A stretch of DNA of 64,000 bases, taken from the NCBI GenBank assembly GCA_014649155.1, contig BMSM01000014.1, positions 1 to 64,000 on the forward strand. Reading direction: 5' to 3'. How positions within the stretch are numbered: position 1 is the first letter of the stretch; the number at the start of each line of letters is the position of its first letter. The position numbers were made by a program, and so were the translations under genes. Of this stretch, positions 55,774 through 64,000 are shown piece by piece. The DNA is from Streptomyces griseoviridis (lineage in GTDB: Bacteria; Actinomycetota; Actinomycetes; Streptomycetales; Streptomycetaceae). The notes beneath the pieces were generated by a model. The model saw nothing but the letters and a program-made list of their open reading frames with translations, was not told the DNA's origin and ran no database searches.

Positions 55774-57261
55774 ATGCCGTACACAACCCCCAGCCCGCTG
55801 ACCCGGCTCCGCGCGGCGGTGGTGCTCGCCCCGGCCGTCTCCGTCTGCCTGGTCGCCGCGAGCGCCCCGCCGGTCCCGCTCGGCGTCGGCGACCGCCTCT
55901 TCCCCCACCTGGGCAACCCCGGCTACGACGTCATGGCCTACGACCTGTCGTTCACCTATTCGGGGGACGCCACCGAGCCGCTGGGGGCCGTCACCACCAT
56001 CAGCGCCCGTGCGACGGCGGACCTGGACCGGATCAACCTCGACTTCGCGCACGGCACCGTGGACTCGGTGGAGGTCGACGGCGAACCCGCCGGGTTCGCG
56101 AGCGCGGGCGAGGACCTGGTGATCACGCCCGAGGACGCGCTGGATGAGGGCGACCGGACCCGGATCACCGTGCGGCACACCAGTGACCCCGTCCACCCCG
56201 AGAACCGCCAGGGCGGCTGGGTGCGCACGGCGGACGGCCTCGCCATGGCCAACCAGGCCGACGCCGCCCACCTGGTCTTCCCCTGCAACGACCACCCCTC
56301 CGACAAGGCGTACTTCACCATCAGGGTCACCGCGCCGGACGGGCACACGGCCGTCGCGAGCGGGCTGCCGCAGGGCCGGTACCCGGCCGGCGACGGGGCC
56401 ACCACCTGGACGTACCGCACCCGGCACCCCATGGCCACGGAACTGGCCCAGGTCTCCGTCGGCCGCACCACGGTGCTGCACCGCACCGGCCCGCACGGGC
56501 TTCCCCTACGGGACGTCGTCCCCACCCGGTACCGCGCCGCGCTGGAGCCCTGGCTGGAGAAGACGTCCGAGCAGATCGCCTGGATGGAGAGCAAGGTCGG
56601 ACGCTACCCGTTCGAGACGTACGGCCTGCTCATGGCCGACGCGTCGACCGGCTTCGAACTGGAGACGCAGACCCTCTCCCTCTTCGAGCGGAGGCTCTTC
56701 ACCGAGCCCGCCCACCCCGTCTGGTACGTCGAGTCGATCATGGTGCACGAACTGGCCCACCAGTGGTTCGGCGACAGTGTCAGCCCGCGCACCTGGTCTG
56801 ACCTGTGGCTCAACGAGGGGCACGCCACCTGGTACGAGGCCCTGTACGCCGAGGAGAGGGCCGGCCGGACGCTCACCGCGCGGATGAAGGCCGCCTACGG
56901 CGCCTCCGACCGCTGGCGTGCCGCGGGCGGCCCGCCGGCCGCGCCCGAGCCGCCCGAACCCGGCCGCAAGACGGGCATCTTCCGGCCCAACGTCTACGAC
57001 GGCTCCGCCCTCGTCCTGTACGCCCTGCGCCAGACCATCGGCGTGCCGGCCTTCGACCGGCTCGAACGGACCTGGGTGACCCGCCACCGCGACTCCTCCG
57101 CGACGACGGCCGACTTCGTCCGGCTCGCCTCCGAGGTGTCCGGCCGCGACCTGGACGCCTTCTTCGACGCCTGGCTCCACGGAGAGAAGACCCCGCCGAT
57201 GCCCGGCCACCCCGACTGGAAGGCGACGGAGGCCACCGCGCCGCCGGCCGCCGCGAAGTAG
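55774..57261 (+). CDS. Secreted M1-family zinc metallopeptidase
   Basis: 495 residues. A signal peptide (about 1-30, 'AAVVLAPAVSVCLVAASAPP') suggests export. The gluzincin site is 'HELAH' at 325-329 with the third ligand Glu348 in 'LNEGHATWYEA', exactly 18 residues between. It is shorter than PepN because the long C-terminal HEAT domain is missing, a common actinobacterial form. A weak -10-like TAGCGG lies 6 nt before ATG 55774. It lies in a gap between rshA and hflX with no operon partner. Confidence 0.9.
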   Translation: MPYTTPSPLTRLRAAVVLAPAVSVCLVAASAPPVPLGVGDRLFPHLGNPGYDVMAYDLSFTYSGDATEPLGAVTTISARATADLDRINLDFAHGTVDSVEVDGEPAGFASAGEDLVITPEDALDEGDRTRITVRHTSDPVHPENRQGGWVRTADGLAMANQADAAHLVFPCNDHPSDKAYFTIRVTAPDGHTAVASGLPQGRYPAGDGATTWTYRTRHPMATELAQVSVGRTTVLHRTGPHGLPLRDVVPTRYRAALEPWLEKTSEQIAWMESKVGRYPFETYGLLMADASTGFELETQTLSLFERRLFTEPAHPVWYVESIMVHELAHQWFGDSVSPRTWSDLWLNEGHATWYEALYAEERAGRTLTARMKAAYGASDRWRAAGGPPAAPEPPEPGRKTGIFRPNVYDGSALVLYALRQTIGVPAFDRLERTWVTRHRDSSATTADFVRLASEVSGRDLDAFFDAWLHGEKTPPMPGHPDWKATEATAPPAAAK

Positions 57262-57522
57262 GCGCGGCTCCCGGGAAATAAGCCGGTGACGAGACGGGCC
57301 GTACCGTGGGAACATCGTTCGCGACGGCGCGGCAGGGCCGCACCCCGTGACGACACACCACGACACGGCGGCACGGCGGTACGGCACGGCAGAGCGACGC
57401 GCGGATCGCACGCCCGCGGGATTGCCGCGCGCTTCGCGGGGGAATCTCCCCGTGACCCCGCGCGTTGTGCGAAGTGACGCGCAGAGCGCCGAAGCAACCG
57501 ATTCCAGAGACGTAAGGATCCA
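57262..57522 (+). promoter_or_regulatory. hflX upstream region
   Basis: This 261-bp gap holds GTTCGC at 57317-57322 followed by GCG after 6 nt, and CGC-GCAGA-GCG at 57478-57488. Both are near matches to the ClgR operator pattern GTTCGC-N5-GCG. A small hairpin GGGG-AATCT-CCCC lies near 57438-57451. GTAAGGATC provides the hflX ribosome site. Confidence 0.4.
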
Positions 57523-59013
57523 ATGACCTCCTCTTCTTCCCCTTCCCAGGACACCAAGCGCCTCGCGCACACCTACCCCGAGGGTCTTCGGGCCGATGCC
57601 CTGATGGAAGAGGACGTCGCCTGGAGCAACGGAAACGGCGCGGAGTGGGACGGCGACCAGTTCGACCGCTCCGACCGCGCCGCCCTGCGCCGTGTGGTCG
57701 GGCTCTCCACCGAACTGGAGGACGTCACCGAGGTCGAGTACCGGCAGCTCCGGCTGGAGCGCGTCGTCCTCGTCGGCGTCTGGACCACGGGCACCGCCCG
57801 CGACGCGGAGAACTCCCTCGCCGAGCTGGCCGCCCTCGCGGAGACCGCGGGCGCGCTCGTGCTCGACGGCGTCATCCAGCGCCGCGACAAGCCCGACCCG
57901 GCCACGTACATCGGCTCCGGCAAGGCGCAGGAGCTGCGCGAGATCGTGCTGGAGACGGGCGCGGACACCGTCATCTGTGACGGTGAGCTGAGCCCCGGCC
58001 AGCTCATCCAGCTGGAGGACGTCGCCAAGGTCAAGGTCATCGACCGCACCGCCCTGATCCTGGACATCTTCGCCCAGCACGCCAAGTCCCGCGAGGGCAA
58101 GGCACAGGTCGCGCTCGCGCAGATGCAGTACATGCTGCCGAGGCTCCGCGGCTGGGGCCAGTCGCTGTCCCGGCAGATGGGTGGCGGTCGCGGCGGCCTC
58201 GCGACCCGCGGCCCCGGTGAGACCAAGATCGAGACGGACCGGCGCCGGATCCGCGAGAAGATGGCCAAGATGCGCCGGGAGATCGCGGAGATGAAGACCG
58301 GCCGCGAGGTCAAGCGCCAGGAGCGCCGGCGCCACAAGGTGCCGTCCGTCGCCATCGCCGGCTACACCAACGCCGGCAAGTCCTCCCTGCTCAACCGCCT
58401 CACCGGCGCGGGGGTCCTGGTCGAGAACGCGCTGTTCGCGACCCTGGACCCGACCGTGCGCCGCGCGGAGACGCCGAGCGGGCGGCTGTACACCCTGACG
58501 GACACCGTCGGCTTCGTCCGGCACCTGCCGCACCACCTGGTCGAGGCGTTCCGCTCCACGATGGAGGAGGTCGGCGACGCCGACCTGATCCTGCACGTGG
58601 TGGACGGCTCGCACCCGGTGCCGGAGGAGCAGCTCGCCGCCGTGCGCGAGGTGATCAGGGACGTCGGCGCCACCGACGTACCCGAGATCGTCGTGATCAA
58701 CAAGGCGGACCTGGCGGACCCGCTGGTCCTCCAGCGGCTGCTGCGGGTCGAGAAGCACTCGATCGCGGTCTCCGCCCGGACCGGCAAGGGCATCGACGAG
58801 CTGCTCGCGCTGATCGACAGCGAGCTGCCCCGCCCGTCGGTGGAGATCGAGGCCCTGGTGCCGTACACGCGCGGCAAGCTGGTCGCCCGTGCCCACGACG
58901 AGGGCGAGGTGATCTCCGAGGAACACACCCCGGAGGGCACCCTGCTCAAGGTGCGGGTGCACGAGGAACTCGCGGCGGAACTCACGCCGTACGTCCCGGC
59001 CCCGCTGGCCTGA
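57523..59013 (+). CDS. hflX: HflX: ribosome-associated GTPase
   Basis: 496 residues. It binds the 50S subunit and rescues or splits stalled ribosomes. The N-terminal HflX domain contains 'RDKPDPATYIGSGKAQEL' and 'GELSPGQ'. A coiled linker ('RRRIREKMAKMRREIAEM') joins the G domain: G1 'GYTNAGKSS', G3 'DTVGFVRHLP', G4 'NKAD', G5 'SARTGKG'. An N-terminal extension of about 60 residues is typical of actinobacteria. ATG 57523 has AAGGATC about 6 nt upstream. A strong hairpin follows the gene. Confidence 0.94.
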   Translation: MTSSSSPSQDTKRLAHTYPEGLRADALMEEDVAWSNGNGAEWDGDQFDRSDRAALRRVVGLSTELEDVTEVEYRQLRLERVVLVGVWTTGTARDAENSLAELAALAETAGALVLDGVIQRRDKPDPATYIGSGKAQELREIVLETGADTVICDGELSPGQLIQLEDVAKVKVIDRTALILDIFAQHAKSREGKAQVALAQMQYMLPRLRGWGQSLSRQMGGGRGGLATRGPGETKIETDRRRIREKMAKMRREIAEMKTGREVKRQERRRHKVPSVAIAGYTNAGKSSLLNRLTGAGVLVENALFATLDPTVRRAETPSGRLYTLTDTVGFVRHLPHHLVEAFRSTMEEVGDADLILHVVDGSHPVPEEQLAAVREVIRDVGATDVPEIVVINKADLADPLVLQRLLRVEKHSIAVSARTGKGIDELLALIDSELPRPSVEIEALVPYTRGKLVARAHDEGEVISEEHTPEGTLLKVRVHEELAAELTPYVPAPLA

Positions 59014-59033
59014 TCCGCCCCCGAGGCACCTGA

Positions 59034-59075
59034 CGAGGGCCCGCCCGCTGCTCACCGGCAGCGGACGGGCCCTCG
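59034..59075 (+). terminator. hflX terminator
   Basis: An 18-bp stem with one mismatch (59034-59051 with 59058-59075) closes loop TCACCG, starting 21 nt after the hflX stop. No T run. It separates hflX from the siderophore genes. Confidence 0.85.
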
Positions 59076-59265
59076 CCGCGTTTCCCGGCGGTGTCCATGG
59101 GCGCCGCACCGCCCGGCCGCGCCGCCCGGGCGGCCCGGTCGCGTCCGCGACGCGGTCGGCCGGCTGCAGACCGTAACTCCATGAGCGATCGGCGGTTGTA
59201 GCGGTGAGGAGCGGCCTGCTGCGGCCGCGCCGACTCGCCTCTGGACAGCGGGAGGACAGGGAACC

Positions 59266-60582
59266 GTGGCCGAATCCGGGTGCGGGGGGCCGGGGGCCGA
59301 AGACGCCCCCATGACGCTGACGGCGCGCACGGCGCCAGCGCCGCCCGCGGCGATGACGAGGCGCCCGGCGCACGATGGCGGCGCGCGGCGGCAGACGGGG
59401 CGTGAGGCGGGGACCCGTACCTACCCCCGTGCCCTGCCGATCGTCCCCGTCCGGGCCCGCGGCCTCACCGTCGAGGGCGCGGACGGCCGCCGTTACCTGG
59501 ACTGCCTGTCCGGGGGCGGGACGCTGCCCCTGGGGCACAACCACCCGGTCGTGCTGGAGGCGATCCGCACGGTGCTCGACTCGGGCGCCCCCCTGCACGC
59601 CCCCGACCTGGCGTCGCCGGTCCGGGACGCCTTCGTGGACGAGCTGCTCGGCACGCTGCCGCCCGCCCTGGCCCGGCACGCCCGCGTGCGGTTCTGCGGC
59701 CCCGGGGAGGCGGACGCGGTGGCGACGGCCGTCACACTGGTCCGCGCCGCCACCGGACGGACGGGCATCGTCCGGTACGCCGAGGGCATGTCCGACGCGG
59801 CGCTCACCGGCGTCGGGGCCGACCTCGGTACCGATACCGGCCCCGACGCCGGCCCCCGCGCCCGGCCCGCCGGAGTGCTGCTGGCACCGGTCTCGGAGGA
59901 GGGGGTGGTCCCCGTCCCCGACGACCGGACGCGCCGTGTCCGGCGGCTGACCGCCGAGCGGTCCGTTCCGCTCATCGCCGACGAGACCGGCACGGGCGTA
60001 GGCCGCACCGGCGCCTACTGGGCGGTGGACCACGCCGGGATCGTGCCCGAGGTGATGGTGTTGTCCAAGGCGGTCGGCGGCAGCCTGCCGCTGTCGGTCG
60101 TCGTCCACCACGAGGACCTGGCCCCCGCCCGTCGCGGCTCCCGTCCCGGCGCCTTCAGCGGCAACCACCTGGCCCTGGCCGCCGGTACGGCGACCCTCGC
60201 CCACGTCCGCGCCCACCGGCTGGCCGCGCACGCGGACGCCCTGGGCTCCGGCATGCTTCGCCGGCTGCGGGAACTGGCCGCCGCGCATCCGTGCGTCGGC
60301 GCCGTACGCGGGCGCGGACTGATGCTCGGCATCGAGTTCGTGGGCGCCGGGGGCGCCGGCGCCCACGCGCCCGGAGTCGCGGCCGCCGTCCAGCGGGCGT
60401 GCCTGCGCCGCGGCCTCATCGTGGACGCCGGCGGCCGGCCCGCGCACGTCGTCCGGCTGCTGCCGCCGCTGACCACCACGGAGGAACAGGCGGCGGCGGT
60501 ACTCGACCGCCTGGCCGACGCCGTCGAGTCGGTGGCCCGCGGCGGCTCGGGCCCCGCCTCCCCGGAGCCGCGTCCCCGCTGA
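59266..60582 (+). CDS. Class III aminotransferase (diaminobutyrate-2-oxoglutarate type) of a siderophore cluster
   Basis: 438 residues. A PLP fold-type I enzyme whose closest family is L-2,4-diaminobutyrate transaminase (RhbA-like). The PLP lysine is Lys268 in 'MVLSKAVGGSLPL'; the pyridine-binding Asp is in 'LIADETGTGVGRTG', where the usual 'DEVQTG' is changed to 'DETGTG'. 'DCLSGGGTLPLGHNHPVV' is the N-terminal signature. The first 45 residues are disordered. It would supply diaminobutyrate for the NIS synthetase encoded next. GTG 59266 has GGGAGGACAGGG upstream. I saw no iron-box palindrome before it. Confidence 0.85.
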   Translation: MAESGCGGPGAEDAPMTLTARTAPAPPAAMTRRPAHDGGARRQTGREAGTRTYPRALPIVPVRARGLTVEGADGRRYLDCLSGGGTLPLGHNHPVVLEAIRTVLDSGAPLHAPDLASPVRDAFVDELLGTLPPALARHARVRFCGPGEADAVATAVTLVRAATGRTGIVRYAEGMSDAALTGVGADLGTDTGPDAGPRARPAGVLLAPVSEEGVVPVPDDRTRRVRRLTAERSVPLIADETGTGVGRTGAYWAVDHAGIVPEVMVLSKAVGGSLPLSVVVHHEDLAPARRGSRPGAFSGNHLALAAGTATLAHVRAHRLAAHADALGSGMLRRLRELAAAHPCVGAVRGRGLMLGIEFVGAGGAGAHAPGVAAAVQRACLRRGLIVDAGGRPAHVVRLLPPLTTTEEQAAAVLDRLADAVESVARGGSGPASPEPRPR

Positions 60583-60649
60583 GGCCCTGCCCGGCCCCGA
60601 GACGGCACCGCCGCGCCGTGCCGCCTCGGGGCACACCCGTACCCCGTTG

Positions 60650-60718
60650 CCGTACATCCGTATGACAAACCGCAGTCCACCCGTATGAAAAAACGTTCGT
60701 TCTGAGGATCGATCCGCC
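60650..60718 (+). promoter_or_regulatory. AT-rich control region before the NIS synthetase gene
   Basis: CCGTATGA occurs twice in direct orientation (60658-60665 and 60681-60688, 23 bp apart) within a short AT-rich patch that ends in an A6 run. CTGAGGATC is the probable ribosome site. The 19-bp DmdR/IdeR iron-box palindrome is not evident. Confidence 0.5.
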
Positions 60719-62650
60719 GTGAACCCCCTCGTGAACCCCCTCCACCCGTCCGAGAACCCCGTCTGCCCGCAGCCGTCGCAGCCGTCTGTGTCGTCGGAGC
60801 CGTCGAGGCCGCCCGGCATCGCCGAGGCCGTACCCGAGCCCCGGGCCGCGCGGCCCCCGACCGGGCCGCCGCAGGCACCGGTGGCCCCCGCCCGGGACGC
60901 CGGGCCCTCGGCTCGCCCGGACCCCCTGGACGACCCGGACCCGCACAGCGCGGCCCAGGCCGCCGCCGTCGAGAACCTGCTGCGCTGCCGGCTCCGGGAG
61001 AGCGGGTCGGCCGAACCGGAGGAGGGCCTCCTCCGCGTCCCTCTGCCCGCCAGCGGGACCGCGCTGCTCGTCCCGGTGCGCTACTGGTCACCGACCGGCT
61101 GGCACCGCTTCGGCGCCCCGCACCTGGTCGGCGCGCCCGGCCCCGGCCGCCCGGTGGACGCGGTGACGCTCGCCGCGCTGCTCGCCAGGGAGTCGACCGG
61201 CGCCACCCAGGCGACCGCCCTCGACCTCGTGGCCCGGGTCGCCGACTCCGTCCGCCGCACCGCCCTCTTCATCGCCGACCGCCGGGCCCGGCCCGCCGAC
61301 CCTCCCGACCGCTTCCTCGCCGCGGAGCAGGCCCTCGTGCACGGCCACCCCACGCACCCCACCCCCAAGAGCCGCGAGGGACTCTCCGAGCACGAGACGC
61401 GCCGGTACTCACCAGAGCTGCGGGGCTCCTTCCGCCTGCACTGGATGGCCGTCGCGCCGTCCCTGCTCGTCGCCGACTCCGCCTGGACCGAACGCGGCCG
61501 GACCGTACCGGCGTCCCGGCTCACCGCCCGGCTGGGACCCGTAGGGGAACTCCCGGACGGATACGCCGCCCTGCCCCTGCACCCCTGGCAGGCCCGGGAG
61601 CTACGGCACAGACCCGAGGTCGAGGCCCTGCTGGACGCGGGGCTGCTGCGCGACCTCGGCCCCCAGGGGCCGCCCTGGCATCCGACCTCCTCCGTGCGGA
61701 CCGTCCACCGCACCGACGCGCCCGCCATGCTGAAGCTCTCCCTGGGCCTGCGCATCACCAACTCCCGGCGCGAGAACCTCCGCAAGGAACTCCACCGCGG
61801 CGTCGAGGTCCACCGCCTGCTGCGGCGCGGTCTGGCGGACCGGTGGCGCGCGGCCCACCCCGGCTTCGACATCGTCCGCGACCCGGCCTGGCTCGCCGTG
61901 GACGGCCCGGACGGCGCTCCCGTGCGCGGACTCGACGTGGTCGTCCGGCACAACCCCTTCGGGCCGTCCGACGACGTCTCCTGCGTCGCCGGACTCGTCG
62001 CCCCCGGAGCCGGGGGTCCGGGAGACCCGTACGGGTCCCGGCTGGCCCGGGTCGTCACCGGTCTGGCCGCCCGGACCGGCCGCACCCCCGGCGCCGTCGC
62101 CGCCGAGTGGTTCCCGCGCTACCTCGAACAGGTCGTACGGCCCCTGCTCTGGCTGGACGGCGAGGCGGGCATCGCCCTGGAGGCGCACCAGCAGAACACG
62201 CTGCTCCTCCTGGACGCCGACGGCTGGCCCGCCGGCGGCCGTTACCGGGACAACCAGGGCTACTACTTCCGCGAGTCCCGCCGCGCCGAACTCGACGCCC
62301 GGCTGCCCGGCATCGGGGAGCGCAGCGACACGTTCGTCGCCGACGAGGTCGCCGACGAGCGGTTCGCGTACTACCTGGCCGTCAACAACGTCCTCGGGCT
62401 CGTGGGCGCCCTCGGCTCCCAGCGGCTCGCCGACGAGACGCTGCTCCTCGGGATCTTCCGGGCCTTCCTGCGCGAGGCCGCCGCCGGACCGCGCCGGCTG
62501 CCCGGCACCCTGCCGGCCCTGCTCCTCGACTCACCCGTCCTGCGCTGCAAGGCCAACCTGCTGACCCGCCTGCGCGGCCTGGACGAGCTCGTCGGCCCGG
62601 TCGACACCCAGTCCGTCTACGTCACCCTGCCCAACCCGCTGCACCGCTGA
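60719..62650 (+). CDS. IucA/IucC-type NIS siderophore synthetase
   Basis: 643 residues. An ATP-dependent NRPS-independent siderophore synthetase that condenses a carboxylic acid such as citrate with an amine or hydroxamate. Signatures: 'HGHPTHPTPKSREGL', 'LPLHPWQ', 'TSSVRTVH', 'KLSLGLRITNSRRENLRKEL' and 'EAHQQNTLLL'; the FhuF-like C-terminal part is present. The first 75 residues are a Pro/Ser-rich disordered extension. The start lies in a tandem 12-bp duplication (GTGAACCCCCTC twice), giving possible GTG starts at 60719 and 60731. It corresponds to the uncharacterised SCO5800-type synthetase. Confidence 0.9.
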   Translation: MNPLVNPLHPSENPVCPQPSQPSVSSEPSRPPGIAEAVPEPRAARPPTGPPQAPVAPARDAGPSARPDPLDDPDPHSAAQAAAVENLLRCRLRESGSAEPEEGLLRVPLPASGTALLVPVRYWSPTGWHRFGAPHLVGAPGPGRPVDAVTLAALLARESTGATQATALDLVARVADSVRRTALFIADRRARPADPPDRFLAAEQALVHGHPTHPTPKSREGLSEHETRRYSPELRGSFRLHWMAVAPSLLVADSAWTERGRTVPASRLTARLGPVGELPDGYAALPLHPWQARELRHRPEVEALLDAGLLRDLGPQGPPWHPTSSVRTVHRTDAPAMLKLSLGLRITNSRRENLRKELHRGVEVHRLLRRGLADRWRAAHPGFDIVRDPAWLAVDGPDGAPVRGLDVVVRHNPFGPSDDVSCVAGLVAPGAGGPGDPYGSRLARVVTGLAARTGRTPGAVAAEWFPRYLEQVVRPLLWLDGEAGIALEAHQQNTLLLLDADGWPAGGRYRDNQGYYFRESRRAELDARLPGIGERSDTFVADEVADERFAYYLAVNNVLGLVGALGSQRLADETLLLGIFRAFLREAAAGPRRLPGTLPALLLDSPVLRCKANLLTRLRGLDELVGPVDTQSVYVTLPNPLHR

Positions 62651-62673
62651 CCCACGTCGAGAGGAACGAACCC

Positions 62674-63261
62674 GTGCCCCGCACCGAGGCGAGCCCCCGC
62701 CCCGCCGGCGTCCAGGCCGTCACGCGGGAGGCCGCCCACACCCCGGCCGGCGTGTTCCGGCTTCTCCCCGTCGACCTGGCGCGGGACCTGCCGCTGCTCG
62801 GCCGCTGGATGAACGATCCGGCGGTCGCCAGCTTCTGGGAGCTGGCCGGACCCTGGCACCTGACCGCCGCCCATGTGCGGGCCCAGCTCACCGGAGCGGG
62901 ACACAGCGTGCCGTGCCTCGGTGTCCTGGACGGCAGGCCGATGAGCTACTGGGAGATCTACCGCGCCGACCTCGATCCACTGGCCCGCCACTGCCCGGTA
63001 CGGCCGCACGACACCGGCCTCCACCTGCTGATCGGCGACGCGGCCGACCGGGGGCGGGGACTCGGCACCCTGCTGATCGGCGTGGTCACCGGCCTCGTGC
63101 TGGCGGGGCTGCCCGCGTGCACCCGGGTCCTCGCCGAACCGGACGTGCGCAACGCGCCCTGTGCCGCCGCTTTCCGGAACGCCGGTTTCCGGCCGTCCGG
63201 CGAGATCGTCCTGCCGGGCAAGCGCGCGGCCCTCATGATCCGGGACCGCTGCCCGGAGTGA
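62674..63261 (+). CDS. GNAT acyltransferase of the siderophore cluster (RhbD/AlcB-like)
   Basis: 195 residues. A GNAT fold of the siderophore acetyltransferase branch: 'RLLPVDLARDLPLLGRWMND', 'SYWEIYRADLDPLARH' and 'DRGRGLGTLLIGVV', the acyl-CoA pyrophosphate loop. These enzymes acylate N-hydroxylysine or diamine hydroxylamines (IucB, RhbD, MbtK). GTG 62674 starts 24 nt after the synthetase stop, with AGAGGA upstream, so it is co-transcribed. No matching N-hydroxylase gene is in the window. Confidence 0.86.
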   Translation: MPRTEASPRPAGVQAVTREAAHTPAGVFRLLPVDLARDLPLLGRWMNDPAVASFWELAGPWHLTAAHVRAQLTGAGHSVPCLGVLDGRPMSYWEIYRADLDPLARHCPVRPHDTGLHLLIGDAADRGRGLGTLLIGVVTGLVLAGLPACTRVLAEPDVRNAPCAAAFRNAGFRPSGEIVLPGKRAALMIRDRCPE

Positions 63262-63272
63262 GGCCGCCGGTC

Positions 63273-63299
63273 CTCCTTCGGCGCAGCTCGGCGAAGGAG
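63273..63299 (+). terminator. Weak hairpin after the siderophore operon
   Basis: An 8-bp stem (CTCCTTCG at 63273-63280 with CGAAGGAG at 63292-63299) and an 11-nt loop lie 12 nt after the acyltransferase stop. It is modest in strength with no T run. Confidence 0.5.
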
Positions 63300-63429
63300 A
63301 CCCCGCCTCGGGCACGCCCCGTGCGCCCTCCTTTCCTCCCCTGCGCCCCCTCCGGTCGTTCCGCGGTCCGTCCCGCCCCGCGGCCTTCCTCACCCGTTTG
63401 TCACTGCCGGGCCGTAGGGTGGTCGCGCT

Positions 63430-64000
63430 ATGACGAAGCCCTCACTCCCTGAACTCCTGCACGCCGCCGTCACCGCCGTCGGCGGCACGGAGCGCCCCGG
63501 CCAGGTGGCCATGGCCGAAGCGGTCGCGGAGGCGATCGACGACGGTTCGCATCTGCTGGTCCAGGCCGGCACCGGCACCGGCAAGTCGCTCGGCTACCTC
63601 GTGCCCGCGCTCGCCCACGGGGAGCGGGTGATCGTGGCGACCGCGACCCTGGCCCTTCAGCGCCAGCTCGTCGAGCGGGACCTGCCGCGCACGGTGGACG
63701 CCCTCCACCCGCTGCTGCGCCGCCGCCCGGAGTTCGCGATGCTCAAGGGCCGGTCGAACTACCTGTGCCTGCACCGGCTGCACGAGGGCGTCCCGCAGGA
63801 CGAGGAGGAGGGCCTCTTCGACCAGTTCGAGGCCGCCGCCCCGACCAGCAGGCTCGGCCAGGACCTGCTGCGCATGCGGGACTGGGCCGACGAGACGGAG
63901 ACCGGTGACCGCGACGACCTGACGCCGGGCGTGTCCGACCGGGCCTGGGCGCAGGTGTCGGTCTCGTCCCGGGAGTGCCTGGGCGCCTCGAAGTGCGCGT
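63430..64000 (+). CDS. DinG/YoaA-type ATP-dependent helicase (cut by window end)
   Basis: The first 190 codons are present; the gene runs off the right edge. Walker A is 'QAGTGTGKSLGYLVPAL', followed by 'VIVATATLALQRQL' (motif Ia). Cysteines that can ligate the XPD/DinG-type [4Fe-4S] cluster are visible in 'NYLCLHRLH' and 'SRECLGASKC'. The family unwinds damaged or R-loop DNA with 5'-to-3' polarity. TAGGGT (63415-63420) lies 9 nt before ATG 63430 with no ribosome site, so the leader is absent or a few bases long. I saw no SOS box. Confidence 0.9.
   Translation, partial: MTKPSLPELLHAAVTAVGGTERPGQVAMAEAVAEAIDDGSHLLVQAGTGTGKSLGYLVPALAHGERVIVATATLALQRQLVERDLPRTVDALHPLLRRRPEFAMLKGRSNYLCLHRLHEGVPQDEEEGLFDQFEAAAPTSRLGQDLLRMRDWADETETGDRDDLTPGVSDRAWAQVSVSSRECLGASKCA

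Noticed and set aside
59166..59265. Iron-box (DmdR/IdeR) before the siderophore aminotransferase
   Set aside because: No palindrome resembling TTAGGTTAGGC-type boxes could be found by eye.
63370..63429. SOS box before the DinG-type helicase
   Set aside because: No CGAAC-N4-GTTCG-like sequence is present, in contrast to recA.

Overview
The window is a high-GC actinobacterial chromosome segment, almost certainly Streptomyces. Evidence is the codon third-position GC bias, frequent GTG starts, the 5S rRNA tail at the left edge, and a gene order that matches the S. coelicolor SCO5746-SCO5802 core region (osaC-osaA-osaB, ftsK, rimO-pgsA-cinA-clgR, recA-recX, gluABCD-gluRK, miaB-miaA-dapF, rshA, hflX). 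It is ordinary core chromosome. I see no prophage, insertion sequence, CRISPR array or integrative element.

Layout: 1-1024 is the tail of an rrn operon with a very strong terminator, a degenerate DegT-type gene and tRNA-Thr(GGU). 1032-10687 is the osmotic-stress module: OsaC (anti-sigma kinase/PAS/GAF/SpoIIE phosphatase), the giant HAMP-array hybrid kinase OsaA and its response regulator OsaB. 10800-18300 holds ftsK, a RodZ-like gene, then the tightly coupled rimO-pgsA-cinA and the protease regulator clgR. 18525-30139 holds dps, a Fpg/Nei glycosylase, a giant Lhr helicase, an AraC regulator overlapping an AzlCD-type exporter, an alpha-toroid-like protein, a DUF3046 protein and an AI-2E-family permease. 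30140-33124 is recA-recX with an SOS-type promoter, followed by a frameshifted sugar-binding-protein pseudogene.

33103-36161 (minus strand) is a sulfur-catabolism unit: a 28-codon Cys-ended leader peptide, then cysteine dioxygenase and rhodanese, preceded by an FAD monooxygenase. 36281-43174 is glutamate uptake (gluABCD), its divergent two-component system gluRK and an orphan TAXI-type binding protein. 43270-47533 holds a MazG-like hydrolase, a KhtTU/CpeAB-type cation antiporter pair and a NarL-type two-component system. 47601-59013 is the tRNA-modification/lysine/ppGpp block: miaB, a LigB-like protein, two small minus-strand genes, miaA, dapF, rshA, an M1 peptidase and hflX. 59266-63261 is a three-gene NIS siderophore mini-cluster, and the window ends inside a DinG-type helicase.

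Two themes cut across regions. First, about fourteen genes have a -10-like hexamer placed only 6-7 nt before the start codon and no Shine-Dalgarno sequence, so leaderless translation looks common here. Second, short tandem duplications recur: 276-bp HAMP units in osaA, 33-bp units in azlC, an 8-bp array before recA, 18-bp units in recX and 36-bp units between gluA and gluB. The observations I rate highest are the predicted Cys-responsive leader peptide on the cysteine dioxygenase operon, the leaderless-start pattern, the ten-unit HAMP array of OsaA, and the incomplete siderophore cluster.
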